Assembly (NCBI RefSeq): GCF_022340925.1
Contig: NZ_JAJDNA010000042.1
Span: forward strand, 1 to 45,611
DNA length: 45,611 nucleotides
Direction: 5' to 3'
From: Thiocapsa sp.
GTDB lineage: Bacteria > Pseudomonadota > Gammaproteobacteria > Chromatiales > Chromatiaceae
The notes below the pieces were generated by a model. It did not search any database. It saw only the letters and a program-made list of their open reading frames with translations, and had not been told where the DNA came from. The translations under genes were made by a program, and so were the position numbers. Shown one piece after another: positions 32,171-40,172 of this stretch (position 1 is its first letter; the number at the start of each line of letters is the position of its first letter).

Positions 32171-33025
32171 ATGAACCCATTCGATCTTCTAGGTGCTTTG
32201 ATGCAGACCGGCGCGTCCCCAACCTCGGGCAACCGAATGGGCAACATTCTCGGTCAGATGATGGGGGGAGGCGCGCCGTCCGCAGGACCCCAGGGGGCCG
32301 GCATGCTCGACATGCTCACCAAGATGGCCGGCTCGATGCTTGGCGGCGGTCAGGGCGGGACGCCGTCCCCCGGTCTGGGCCAGGGGATGGGGCCGGGCTC
32401 TGGGGGTGGCGGTGGCTTGCCGGTGGACATTCTCAAGCAGTTGGCCGGGGCGGTGCTCGGCGGCAGCAAGCCAGCCGTTGGCAATGCGGGCGCGGGAGCA
32501 GGCTCCATGGCCCTCTTCGGCATGTTGGCCGCCCAGGCACTCGAGATGGCCAAGGGCATGCTTGGCGGGGGTCAGCAGGCCCAAGCCGGCAGCCTTCCGA
32601 AGATCCAGTTGGATGATCAGGCGGCCGTACTCGCCGGTGTGCGCCCGCCCCAGACGCCTGCGGAAGAACAGCAGTTGATGGACGTGGCCACCCTGACCAT
32701 CAAGGCCATGATCAGTGCCGCCAAGGCCGATGGGCGGGTGGATGAGGAGGAGACACAGCGTCTGATCGGCAAGCTCGGCGAGGGCGGGATCTCGGAGGAG
32801 GAGCAGCGTTTCGTGGCCAAGGAGATGCAAAGGCCGCTCGACCTCGACAGCCTGGTCAGAGCCGTCCCCAATCAGCAGGTCGCGGCGCAGATCTACACCG
32901 CCTCGCTGATGGCGATCAACCTCGACACGGATGCCGAGAAGCGCTACATGGCGGACCTTGCGGATAAGCTCGGGTTGAATCCGCAGGTCGTCTCGTTCCT
33001 GCACACTACGGTCGGGGTTGCCTGA
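32171..33025 (+). CDS. DUF533 (YebE-like, TerB-type) protein
   Basis: A 284-residue protein. The N-terminal 150 residues are low-complexity Gly/Met/Leu/Gln repeats (MLGGGQ, GSMLGGG, AVLGGS), with possible amphipathic or membrane-associated helices. The C-terminal part from about residue 165 (AEEQQLMDVATLTIKAMISA, then AKADGRVDEEETQRLIGKL) is the TerB-like alpha-helical DUF533 domain with an acidic, possibly Ca-binding, DGRVDEEE turn. ATG 32171 has GGAGG upstream at 32159-32163. DUF533 proteins such as E. coli YebE are stress-linked inner-membrane proteins of unknown activity. It leads a locus of envelope/stress-type genes. Confidence 0.85.
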   Translation: MNPFDLLGALMQTGASPTSGNRMGNILGQMMGGGAPSAGPQGAGMLDMLTKMAGSMLGGGQGGTPSPGLGQGMGPGSGGGGGLPVDILKQLAGAVLGGSKPAVGNAGAGAGSMALFGMLAAQALEMAKGMLGGGQQAQAGSLPKIQLDDQAAVLAGVRPPQTPAEEQQLMDVATLTIKAMISAAKADGRVDEEETQRLIGKLGEGGISEEEQRFVAKEMQRPLDLDSLVRAVPNQQVAAQIYTASLMAINLDTDAEKRYMADLADKLGLNPQVVSFLHTTVGVA

Positions 33026-33131
33026 TGTCACATCCGGTGGACGCCGGGTCGGTTGAGGGCCGACTCGAAAGCCACCGATTGGGGCGGACGGATGCGGGCG
33101 GCGGCGTGCCGCCCGCAGGGCGCACGACCTG

Positions 33132-33294
33132 GGAGCCTGTCTGACTCGAGGCCGATCTACTGCGCCGGCGGGAGAGCGGGCCATATCCGCCCGATGTCTC
33201 GTTGACATAGACCCACGATGCGCCTCAACTTCGGTCGAATCTGTCCTCGCTCCCCCACTCGGCTCGCGACGATCGCTCACGTCCGACAGGCTCC
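33132..33294. mobile_element. 163-bp MITE-like element, copy 2
   Basis: Same length as copy 1 (2662-2824). The ends are GGAGCCTGTCTGACTC and, on the other strand, GGAGCCTGTCGGACGT. TA follows the right end (33295-33296); the left flank is TG, so one TA appears mutated. The right-hand 45 bases are almost the same as in copy 1. The inner hairpin region is kept as GGCGGG...CCGCCC but without a strong T run. It is non-coding. Confidence 0.8.
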
Positions 33295-33731
33295 TAGCCA
33301 GCCGATTTGGGGATACGGATCTTCTGGCCGGGGAAGATCAGGTCCGCGTCCTTGATGACCTCTCGATTGGCCTCGAAGACGCGGGGATAGGCGTTGGCGT
33401 CTCCATAGAAGCGCTTGGCGATCGCCGAAAGGGTGTCGCCCTTCTCGATGACATAGTATTCCACCTCCGCGGTCTGCGGAGGTGCCGTGACCTGGTCGGC
33501 CTTGACCTCCCCCACCCCCTTCACGTTACCGGCCAGGAGGACCGCCTTCTCCAAGGCATCCGGGCTGTCTGCATCACCGCTGAGCGAGACCACGCCGTCC
33601 TCGTAGCTGACATTCAGACCGCTGATTCCCGGGTTGTCCCGCTCGATCTCTTCCTTGATCTTGTCGCTGGCCTCGGCGTCATTGCCGAACAGTTTCTTGC
33701 CGATGTCTTTGGCGAAATCGAAGAGTCCCAT
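33294..33731 (-). CDS. BON-LysM protein, homologue of potassium-binding protein Kbp (YgaU)
   Basis: A 145-residue two-domain protein. Residues about 22-80 form a BON domain (LNVSYEDGVVSLSGDADS); about 90-142 form a LysM domain (YYVIEKGDTLSAIAKRFYG and FPGQKIRIP). The whole sequence lines up with E. coli Kbp/YgaU, including the MGLFDFAKDIGKKLF start and the GDTLSAI block; Kbp binds K+ and shows that this layout can be cytoplasmic. No signal peptide is seen. The TAG stop is made by TA plus the terminal base of the adjacent MITE, but the protein ends where the family normally ends, so it is not truncated. Confidence 0.9.
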   Translation of the reverse strand: MGLFDFAKDIGKKLFGNDAEASDKIKEEIERDNPGISGLNVSYEDGVVSLSGDADSPDALEKAVLLAGNVKGVGEVKADQVTAPPQTAEVEYYVIEKGDTLSAIAKRFYGDANAYPRVFEANREVIKDADLIFPGQKIRIPKSAG

Positions 33732-33934
33732 GGTGTTCTCCGGTGTGCTTGCAGGCCGTGGCCGCTCCGTTGGATGGTCTTCGGCGAAGCCTTACACAGG
33801 GTCGAGGCAAATAGCCATGGCTGGCGAAGACGGTTCCATCGGGTCGGGCGTCGGCGTATAGGCGATGGTGCCGCAAGAACACGTCCCTGCGCCCTTGCGA
33901 GCCTCCATTGAGTGTGCTGAGGGCGGGCGAAGTC

Positions 33935-34234
33935 TCAACTAAACATGGACTTGATGCGGTCAATGGAGTCTTTGACGCCGACCTTCAGCTCCGCCCACTT
34001 CTCCTCCGCCTCGTCCTTGATGGTCTCCCACTTGTCGTCGGCGGCATCCAGGATTTCCTGGCGGCGCGCGGCGCCCTCCTCCCACTTGGCCTTCAGCGCG
34101 GCGATCTGCTCATCGACTGACTCCCTCGCGTCTTCTGACACCTCACCCGCCTTGTCGCGCAGGTGGGCCAGGTCGGACTCCCACTCATCGAGCTGAGCCT
34201 TCAACTTCGCCAGATACTCGTCTTTCGTTGGCAT
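33935..34234 (-). CDS. Small charged coiled-coil protein of unknown function
   Basis: A 99-residue, almost entirely helical protein rich in Lys, Glu, Ala and Asp with regular Trp (LDEWESDLAHLRDKAGEV, IAALKAKWEEGAARRQEI, DDKWETIKDEAEEKWAELK). It shows heptad-like periodicity and no membrane segment. GAGGA precedes the ATG at 34234. Similar short coiled-coil proteins are common in Proteobacteria and are often stress-induced, but no function is assigned. It is divergent from the Ppx/GppA-like gene and in line with the Kbp-like gene 203 bases downstream. Confidence 0.8.
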   Translation of the reverse strand: MPTKDEYLAKLKAQLDEWESDLAHLRDKAGEVSEDARESVDEQIAALKAKWEEGAARRQEILDAADDKWETIKDEAEEKWAELKVGVKDSIDRIKSMFS

Positions 34235-34545
34235 GGCACGGGTCCTCTATAATCAACGGACGCTCTCGAACAAGACGCCGGCCCCGGCCGGCGCGGTATT
34301 ATCGTCCCAAGGTCGGCATTCGGTCTACCTGGCCGCGTCCGCTGTTGCGGCGCTGCCCCCAACCCCGGCCTCGGGTGCTTGCCCGACGGATGTGGTCGAG
34401 GCGGACGGCGCATGCGGTCGATCGTGCGGCGTCGACCAGGGCCGATCCATGGGCGGCGTTCGGCAGATCGAGACCTGCCCGGCCGCCGAACATCCCTTCG
34501 CCCGATGACCCGCGCGCGCGTCCGACTGAACCTGGAGACCGCCTT
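34235..34545. other. Divergent intergenic region before the Ppx/GppA-like gene
   Basis: 311 bases. TATAAT at 34248-34253 is a perfect -10 on the plus strand, but the hexamer 17 bases upstream (TCGTTG) is poor. On the minus strand TATAGA lies too close to the coiled-coil gene start for a normal leader. Plus-strand frames open here lack homology. GGAG at 34533-34536 serves the downstream gene. Confidence 0.45.
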
Positions 34546-36084
34546 ATGAGCACCCTGATCCCCCGTTGGGAGTGGCGCACCTTCGGCGCCGATCTGGGTA
34601 CGGCCGGGTCCAGGCTCAGCCTGCTCGCCCGCGGTGGCGGCCCTGCGTCGGAGGTGCAGGCGAGCGACGAGATCTATCTGCTGTCCGCCTTGGGTGACGC
34701 CAACGTCAAGGTCCGGGGCGGGCTTGTGGAGATCAAGGGGCTGGAGCAGACCGACGCCGATGGCCTGGAGCAGTGGCGCCCGCTCCTGAAGGCCAGTTTC
34801 CCGCTCTCAGCGGAGACGGTCGTCCGGGTCTTCGCCGCCCTGGGGCTCGCGGCGCCCGCACTCACTCGCCCCCGCTACACCCTCGAGGAGCTCCTCGAGG
34901 AGTTGGTCGACCCGGAGCCGAGTCTGCGGGCCGTGCCCGTCCACAAGGCCCGGACGCGCTATCAGGTCTCTGGCGGGATCGTGGAGCTCACAAACGTCGC
35001 CGCGAACGGCCGGACGATCTGGACGCTCGCGGTGGAGTCGGCAGATCCTGCTGCCGTCATCGCGGCCGTAACTGAGCTGGGGCTCACCGCGGCTCCGAAT
35101 CTGAGCTACCCCCGGGCACTCAGGGGCTTGGTCGGACTGGGTCCGGACCCCGTCGCCGCGGGAGGTGGGACGCTGCGGGTCGCGGTCATCGACGTGGGCA
35201 CCAACTCGGTCAAGTTTCACATCGGGGAGCGCGACGGGGCGGGGCATTGGCAACGGGTGCTCGACCGGGCGGAAGTCACCCGACTCGGCGAGGGACTGCG
35301 CGAGACGGGGGAGATCACCCCCCAGGCTCAGCGGCGCACCTTGGAGGCCATCTGCGCCATGGTGGCCGAGGCGGGTCGCGAGGGAGCGGACGCTGTGGTG
35401 GCCCTGGGGACCATGGGCCTGCGCATCGCCCGCAACAGCGATGCCTTCATCGCCGCCGTGCGCGAGCGCTGCGGGGTCGGGATCGAGGTCATCGACGGAG
35501 AGACGGAGGCGCGGCTTGCCTATCTTGCCGTGGAGGCGGGCGTGGGACTGCCGGATGGTGCAGTCACCGTGTTCGAGACGGGCGGGGGGAGTACCCAGGT
35601 CACCATCGGTCAAGGCGGCCGTATCCGCGCGCGTTTCAGCCTGGACGTCGGGGCCGTGCGGCTGACCGAGCAGTTCGCTTTGGATCGGGCCGCGCCAAGA
35701 GAGACCCTGGGCGCGGCGCTCGCAGTCATCGCCGGAGATCTCGATCGGCTCGACGGAGAGCCGCCGCCCGACATGCTCGTGGGTATGGGCGGGGCGGTCA
35801 CGAATCTGGCCTGCGTGAGCCTCGGCATGACCCGGTACGACCCCGACCGTGTCCAGGGGGCAATCCTGACCCGTGAGGAGGTCGAGCGCCAGATTGCGCT
35901 CTATGCGGGGGTCGATGGCCACGACCGCCGCAGGATCCATGGGCTCCAGCCAGGGCGCGAGTCAATCATCCTTGCGGGCGCACTGGTTGTTCTGACCCTC
36001 ATGGACAAGCTTGGAAAAGACCGACTCTCGGTCAGTGACCGGGGACTTCGTCACGGGGTGTTGATCGAGCGGTTTTCGGTCTAA
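34546..36084 (+). CDS. CYTH-like/Ppx-GppA phosphatase fusion protein
   Basis: A 512-residue protein. Residues about 1-205 resemble a CYTH/triphosphate-tunnel beta domain: RWEWRTFG start, VKVRGGLVEIKGL, HKARTRYQVSGGIVELTNVA, WTLAVESADPAAV. The match is by pattern only and the classic ExExK motif is not obvious. Residues about 210-512 are a Ppx/GppA exopolyphosphatase domain: VIDVGTNSVKFHI, ALGTMGLRIARNSDAF, VIDGETEARLAYLAV, FETGGGSTQVTIG and MGGAVTNLACVSLGM. The family's GGGSTE has Gln in place of Glu here. Either polyphosphate or (p)ppGpp-type substrates are possible. ATG 34546 has GGAG upstream. Confidence 0.82.
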   Translation: MSTLIPRWEWRTFGADLGTAGSRLSLLARGGGPASEVQASDEIYLLSALGDANVKVRGGLVEIKGLEQTDADGLEQWRPLLKASFPLSAETVVRVFAALGLAAPALTRPRYTLEELLEELVDPEPSLRAVPVHKARTRYQVSGGIVELTNVAANGRTIWTLAVESADPAAVIAAVTELGLTAAPNLSYPRALRGLVGLGPDPVAAGGGTLRVAVIDVGTNSVKFHIGERDGAGHWQRVLDRAEVTRLGEGLRETGEITPQAQRRTLEAICAMVAEAGREGADAVVALGTMGLRIARNSDAFIAAVRERCGVGIEVIDGETEARLAYLAVEAGVGLPDGAVTVFETGGGSTQVTIGQGGRIRARFSLDVGAVRLTEQFALDRAAPRETLGAALAVIAGDLDRLDGEPPPDMLVGMGGAVTNLACVSLGMTRYDPDRVQGAILTREEVERQIALYAGVDGHDRRRIHGLQPGRESIILAGALVVLTLMDKLGKDRLSVSDRGLRHGVLIERFSV

Positions 36085-36401
36085 GATCCGCCAGCGGGGC
36101 AACGCCGGTGGCGATTCCAGGCCCGTTGCGGCACCCAACGGCCGCCGGTCGTTGCGGGCGCTCTCACTCCGGCGCGGTGGTCGATCACGATGACCGCAAG
36201 TCGACGGTCGCGTGCTCGGGTGCGCCCTGCTTGGGGGGCACGACCGCGACGTCGAGGGCCACCGTCGGACTTGTCTGATCGGCTTTTCGTAACGAAACAG
36301 CGCTATTAAGAGTGCCCCGCGGCCCCGATCGCCGCGGCTTATCATCAATAAGACGTCAATGCCAGGCCGGCCGGGCCGCGACCGGCCTACGGGAGGATAC
36401 T
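36085..36401. other. Intergenic region with palindrome before the three-gene operon
   Basis: 317 bases without a gene. TTTCGT-A-ACGAAA (36285-36297) is a perfect 13-base palindrome and a possible operator, with TATTAA (36304-36309) just downstream as a possible -10; no good -35 fits. CTTAT-CATCA-ATAAG is a small hairpin near 36340-36355. GGGAGGA at 36391-36397 is the ribosome site of the next gene. Confidence 0.45.
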
Positions 36402-37628
36402 ATGAGCATCACCGACACCACTGCTGCCGAAGCGACTGCCAATGCCACCGCCATCGCGACACCCATGAAATACCTGGAGAAGGCGATGGACAGCCTGCAC
36501 GACCTGGGCTTGCTCCCCGCGGAGGGTGATCGGGAGGTGGAGCCCATCGTTGCGCTGTTGAATCAGATCTCCACACTGGACGAGGCCCGCGTGACCGCGA
36601 TCGCCCGCACCCTGAACCAGGCATCGCTGTTCAACGATGTCGTGCGGCAGCAGGTCCAGGCCATGGAGATCGGCGAGCGCTATGAAGACATCACCAACGC
36701 ATTCAACAGCATCCGCGACGACGCCAAGACCATGGTGGATCAGATCGAGGACGGCAAGCTCGACACCTTCGAGCGCCTTGGCAACGTCTGGATGAAGGTC
36801 ACCCGCGGCGACATCGCGACCCGTTTCGACAAGATCAAGGACACCTATCTGGATGTGACCGCTGCGACCAACGATCAGATTCAAAGGGAGCAGAAGATCT
36901 TGGAGTCCTATCAGGACTTCCGCGGCGCCCTGAAACAGTCGGAGGTGCTGGCCCTCGAAGTGCTCGGCACCGCCCAGGCGCGCCTGGATGCGGCGAAGGC
37001 AGCCGTCGACGAGGCGATGAAGCTCGTCGAGGCCAATGTGTCCCAGGAGCCGGCGGAGCGCGCCCGCCTCGAGCTGGCGCGGGACGAGAAGGTCCGGGAC
37101 CTCCAAATGGAGGAAAAACGTTACCAGATCGCAAAGGATCTGTCCGACAACCTGACCGTGTCCTATAACACCTCCGAGGTGGTGATGGCGCGCCTCCTGC
37201 AGACGACCAATGCCAAGGAGCGGGTCTACGCACAAGCGGTGAGCTTTTTCAGCACCAACGAGGTGGTCCTCACGGCACTCTCCGCATCCTTCACCGGCAT
37301 GTTCGGCCTCCACGAGGGCACCCAGACGGTTGAGTCGATGAAGGAGGGCGTCAGCGAGTCACTGGAGGTCCTGGCGGATATCGGCGGCAAGGTCCAAGAG
37401 GCGGCGGTCAGGGCCGGCTACGGGCCGACCATTCGGGCCGACTCGGTCAAGAAGCTCGTCGATTCCGTGGTCAGCTGGCAGACCAAATCCCACGAGATCA
37501 TCGAGGAGATGCGCCAGCAAAGCACCCGGAACGCCAATGAGATCCGCGACGCGGTCGAGGACGGCAAGCGCAAGCTCGCGCGCCTCGCCGAGGAGGGCAA
37601 GGGCCTCGAGCTGCAAGTGCAGTCATGA
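36402..37628 (+). CDS. Helical protein, possibly TelA-like; first gene of a conserved-looking operon
   Basis: A 408-residue, mostly alpha-helical acidic protein with no signal peptide or membrane helix. It starts with a Thr/Ala-rich segment, then LEKAMDSLHDLGLLPAEGD. Long helices carry DQIEDGKLDTFERLGNVW, IQREQKILESYQDFRGALK and SYNTSEVVMARLLQTTNAKE. The region AVSFFSTNEVVLTALSASFT resembles, in my reading, proteins of the TelA (toxic anion resistance) type, but the match is weak. Annotated relatives are often called cell surface protein without evidence. It has a strong ribosome site (GGGAGGA) and overlaps the next gene by 4 bases (ATGA). Confidence 0.75.
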   Translation: MSITDTTAAEATANATAIATPMKYLEKAMDSLHDLGLLPAEGDREVEPIVALLNQISTLDEARVTAIARTLNQASLFNDVVRQQVQAMEIGERYEDITNAFNSIRDDAKTMVDQIEDGKLDTFERLGNVWMKVTRGDIATRFDKIKDTYLDVTAATNDQIQREQKILESYQDFRGALKQSEVLALEVLGTAQARLDAAKAAVDEAMKLVEANVSQEPAERARLELARDEKVRDLQMEEKRYQIAKDLSDNLTVSYNTSEVVMARLLQTTNAKERVYAQAVSFFSTNEVVLTALSASFTGMFGLHEGTQTVESMKEGVSESLEVLADIGGKVQEAAVRAGYGPTIRADSVKKLVDSVVSWQTKSHEIIEEMRQQSTRNANEIRDAVEDGKRKLARLAEEGKGLELQVQS

Positions 37629-38563
37629 GTGCGGAGACGGCCATTGAGACCGGGACGGCAACCGCAGCCGCCAGCGCGGTTGGCTCCCAGCCGCTCGACG
37701 ACGTGATGCTCGCGATGGACGTGGTGGACACCCTCAGACGCCGCGAGCGCATGGTCGCGAAGGAGCTGGATGAGGTGGGGCGCGAGGAGGACCTCAAGGA
37801 GCGCCTCCGCAAGATCTATGCGGCTCAGGGAATCGAGGTGCCTGATCACGTGATCGAGCAAGGGGTGGCGGCCCTCAAGGAGGGTCGCTTCACCTACCAG
37901 CCGCCGCCGAGCTCACTCGGAACCCGGCTCGCCCGGATCTATATCGGGCGGGGAGCTTGGGGAAAATGGGTCGGTGGCATCGCCGGTGCGGGGGTGCTCG
38001 CCGGGGCGGTCAACTATGTTGCCTTCGTCGCCCCGGAGGCGGCGCTGCCGGAACAGCTGGCCCAGACCCACGCGGAGGTGGCGGCACTCGCCAAGACCGA
38101 CCAAGCCCGTGAGACCCTGGACCGTTTTTTCAATGCCGGGCGGACCGCACTGCGCAACGAGGACAAAAAGGGGGCACGCCTGGCGCTCGACCAATTGGAG
38201 GCGGCCCGGGTCAGCCTGGAGCAGGAATATACGGTGCGGATCGCCAACCGCCCGGGTGAGCGGAGCGGCGTCTGGCGCATCCCGGATCTCAACGCCGAGG
38301 CGCGCAATTACTACATCATGGTCGAAGCGGTGGATCCGACGGGGCGGGTGCTCAGGTTGCCGATTCAGAACGAGGAGACGCGAGAGACCGAGACCGTCGA
38401 CATCTGGGGGCTGCGGGTGGATGAAGCCACCTTCCAGGCGGTCGCCCGAGACAAACAGGACGACGGCATCATCGAGCGCGACCGCTTCGGGTACAAGGCC
38501 CGCGGCGAGCTGGTGCCGCGCTACGAGATCGAAACCACGGGTGGGGCCATCACCCGGTGGTGA
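37625..38563 (+). CDS. DUF6384-like protein with one membrane helix
   Basis: A 312-residue protein. The N-terminal 100 residues are helical and charged (PLDDVMLAMDVVDTLRRRER, GIEVPDHVIEQGVAALKEGR), recalling DUF6384 from memory. One membrane helix (WVGGIAGAGVLAGAVNYVAF, about 118-137) is followed by a coiled segment with LDRFFNAGRTALRNEDKKGA. The C-terminal domain (YIMVEAVDPTGRVLRLPIQN; TVDIWGLRVDEATFQ; KARGELVPRYEIETTGGAIT) is beta-rich and likely extracytoplasmic. ATG overlaps the preceding stop, so the two are coupled. The function is unknown. Confidence 0.75.
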   Translation: MSAETAIETGTATAAASAVGSQPLDDVMLAMDVVDTLRRRERMVAKELDEVGREEDLKERLRKIYAAQGIEVPDHVIEQGVAALKEGRFTYQPPPSSLGTRLARIYIGRGAWGKWVGGIAGAGVLAGAVNYVAFVAPEAALPEQLAQTHAEVAALAKTDQARETLDRFFNAGRTALRNEDKKGARLALDQLEAARVSLEQEYTVRIANRPGERSGVWRIPDLNAEARNYYIMVEAVDPTGRVLRLPIQNEETRETETVDIWGLRVDEATFQAVARDKQDDGIIERDRFGYKARGELVPRYEIETTGGAITRW

Positions 38564-38675
38564 CCTCCGGTCGCCGGCGAAGCCAAGATATATCGCGGTG
38601 CGGATGCGACGTGAACCGGCGGGTCGCTCACTGCGCGCCGGCGACTGCAGACCCGGACCGCGACGGAGATAGCGA

Positions 38676-40157
38676 ATGATTTCCGGCAGACAGACCCTGG
38701 CCAGCATCGATCAGGCAGTGACCCGCGCCCGCGACACCGCTGCTGCAGTCGAGTCACAGATCGAGGCGGTCAACCAAAAACTGGCGCAGCAGCGCCAGGC
38801 GCAGGCCGAAGACTATAAGGAGCTTGCGCGGCTGCGATTGGGCCAACTCGTCGACACGAACCTTGTCGAGCACCTGGACCAGTCGGAGCGACAGGTGTTG
38901 GCGCTTCTCGCGCAACGCCAGGCGGCGCTGACCGATCTCCAAGAGCAGATCCAGCGTGCGGAAGCCGGGCTTCAGACCCTCGAGTCCGAGCGCGCCGCCC
39001 AGGCCGCCCTGGTTGACGGCGCGGCCCAGGCGGTGGACTCCGCCGAGGCCCGGACCCAGGCCCGTCTGGACGCCGAGCCGGCCTATCAGGCTCAGCGCGA
39101 GCGTGCCCGGGCGGCCGAGCGCAAGGCGGCGCACGCGGACGAAAAGGCCACGCGCAGTGAGGCAGAGCGCGAGGAAAAGGGTGCCTCCTACCGGGCCGAT
39201 CCGCTCTTCATGTATCTGTGGAATCGCCGATTCGGTCAACCCGATTACAAGGGCTGGTTTCTGACCCGATGGCTGGACGCGAAGGTCGCCCGTCTGATCG
39301 GCTTCACCGACGCCCGCGCCAACTACGCGCGTCTCAACGAGATTCCTGAGCGCCTGCGCGAGCACGCCGCCGGGCTCAAGGCGGCGGCCGAATCCGAGTT
39401 TGGGGCGCTGAAATCGTTGGACGAGACCGCCCGGATCGAGGATGGTATCCCGGCCCTCGATGCACGGCTCGCCGATCAGCAGGCCAAGCTCGATGCCGTC
39501 GATCAGCGCATCGCCCAAGCCGAGGCGGACCACCAAGAGTTGCAGGCGCGCAAGGCGTTGTTTGCGAGGGGTGAGGATAAGCACACCAAGAACGCCCTGG
39601 AGTTCCTGGCCGCTGAATTCCAACGCGACGACCTGATGGAGCTGCGCCGGGAGGCGCTGGTGACCCCCTTCCCTGAAGACGACCTGGTCGTCGCACGCCT
39701 CTTGCAGCGCGAGGACGAGCGCCGCCGATTCGATTCCGCTCTGCAAGGTTTGAGGGAGTCGCTCGCCCAGCACCACCGTCGTCTCAATGAGCTCGAGGCC
39801 CTGCGGATCGACTTCAAACGCAACCGTTACGATCGTGCCGGCTCCACCTTTGGGGACGACGCGATGATCGCCATGATGCTGGGGCAGTTCTTGAACGGTG
39901 TCCTGGACCGCCAGAACCTCTGGCGCATCCTGCAAGAGCAGCAACGCTACCGGCCGGAGCGATCCGACCCGCGTTTCGGCTCCGGCGGATTCGGCCGCGG
40001 AACGGTTTGGGGCGGTGGGATCGGCGACCTCCGGGACCTGGGCGACATCGTCGGCGGCTTCGGTCGCGGCGGCGCCCGAGGCGGTATCGGGGGCGGGCGC
40101 TTAGGCGGAGGCCGGGGCAGCAGCGGCGGCGGTTTTCGCACCGGGGGCGGCTTCTGA
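38676..40157 (+). CDS. Long coiled-coil protein with Gly/Arg-rich C-terminal tail
   Basis: A 493-residue protein. Residues about 5-170 and 225-380 are long coiled coils (VESQIEAVNQKLAQQRQAQ; RERARAAERKAAHADEKATR; LADQQAKLDAVDQRIAQAEA). Between them is a short aromatic, conserved-looking block (LFMYLWNRRFGQPDYKGWFL). The last 60 residues are almost entirely Gly, Arg, Ser and Phe (GGGRLGGGRGSS-type), like a disordered RNA- or membrane-associating tail. No signal peptide is seen. ATG 38676 has CGGAGAT upstream. It is third in line after the TelA-like and DUF6384-like genes, 112 bases downstream. I do not recognise the family. Confidence 0.75.
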   Translation: MISGRQTLASIDQAVTRARDTAAAVESQIEAVNQKLAQQRQAQAEDYKELARLRLGQLVDTNLVEHLDQSERQVLALLAQRQAALTDLQEQIQRAEAGLQTLESERAAQAALVDGAAQAVDSAEARTQARLDAEPAYQAQRERARAAERKAAHADEKATRSEAEREEKGASYRADPLFMYLWNRRFGQPDYKGWFLTRWLDAKVARLIGFTDARANYARLNEIPERLREHAAGLKAAAESEFGALKSLDETARIEDGIPALDARLADQQAKLDAVDQRIAQAEADHQELQARKALFARGEDKHTKNALEFLAAEFQRDDLMELRREALVTPFPEDDLVVARLLQREDERRRFDSALQGLRESLAQHHRRLNELEALRIDFKRNRYDRAGSTFGDDAMIAMMLGQFLNGVLDRQNLWRILQEQQRYRPERSDPRFGSGGFGRGTVWGGGIGDLRDLGDIVGGFGRGGARGGIGGGRLGGGRGSSGGGFRTGGGF

Positions 40158-40172
40158 GCCCCGACTCGACCC

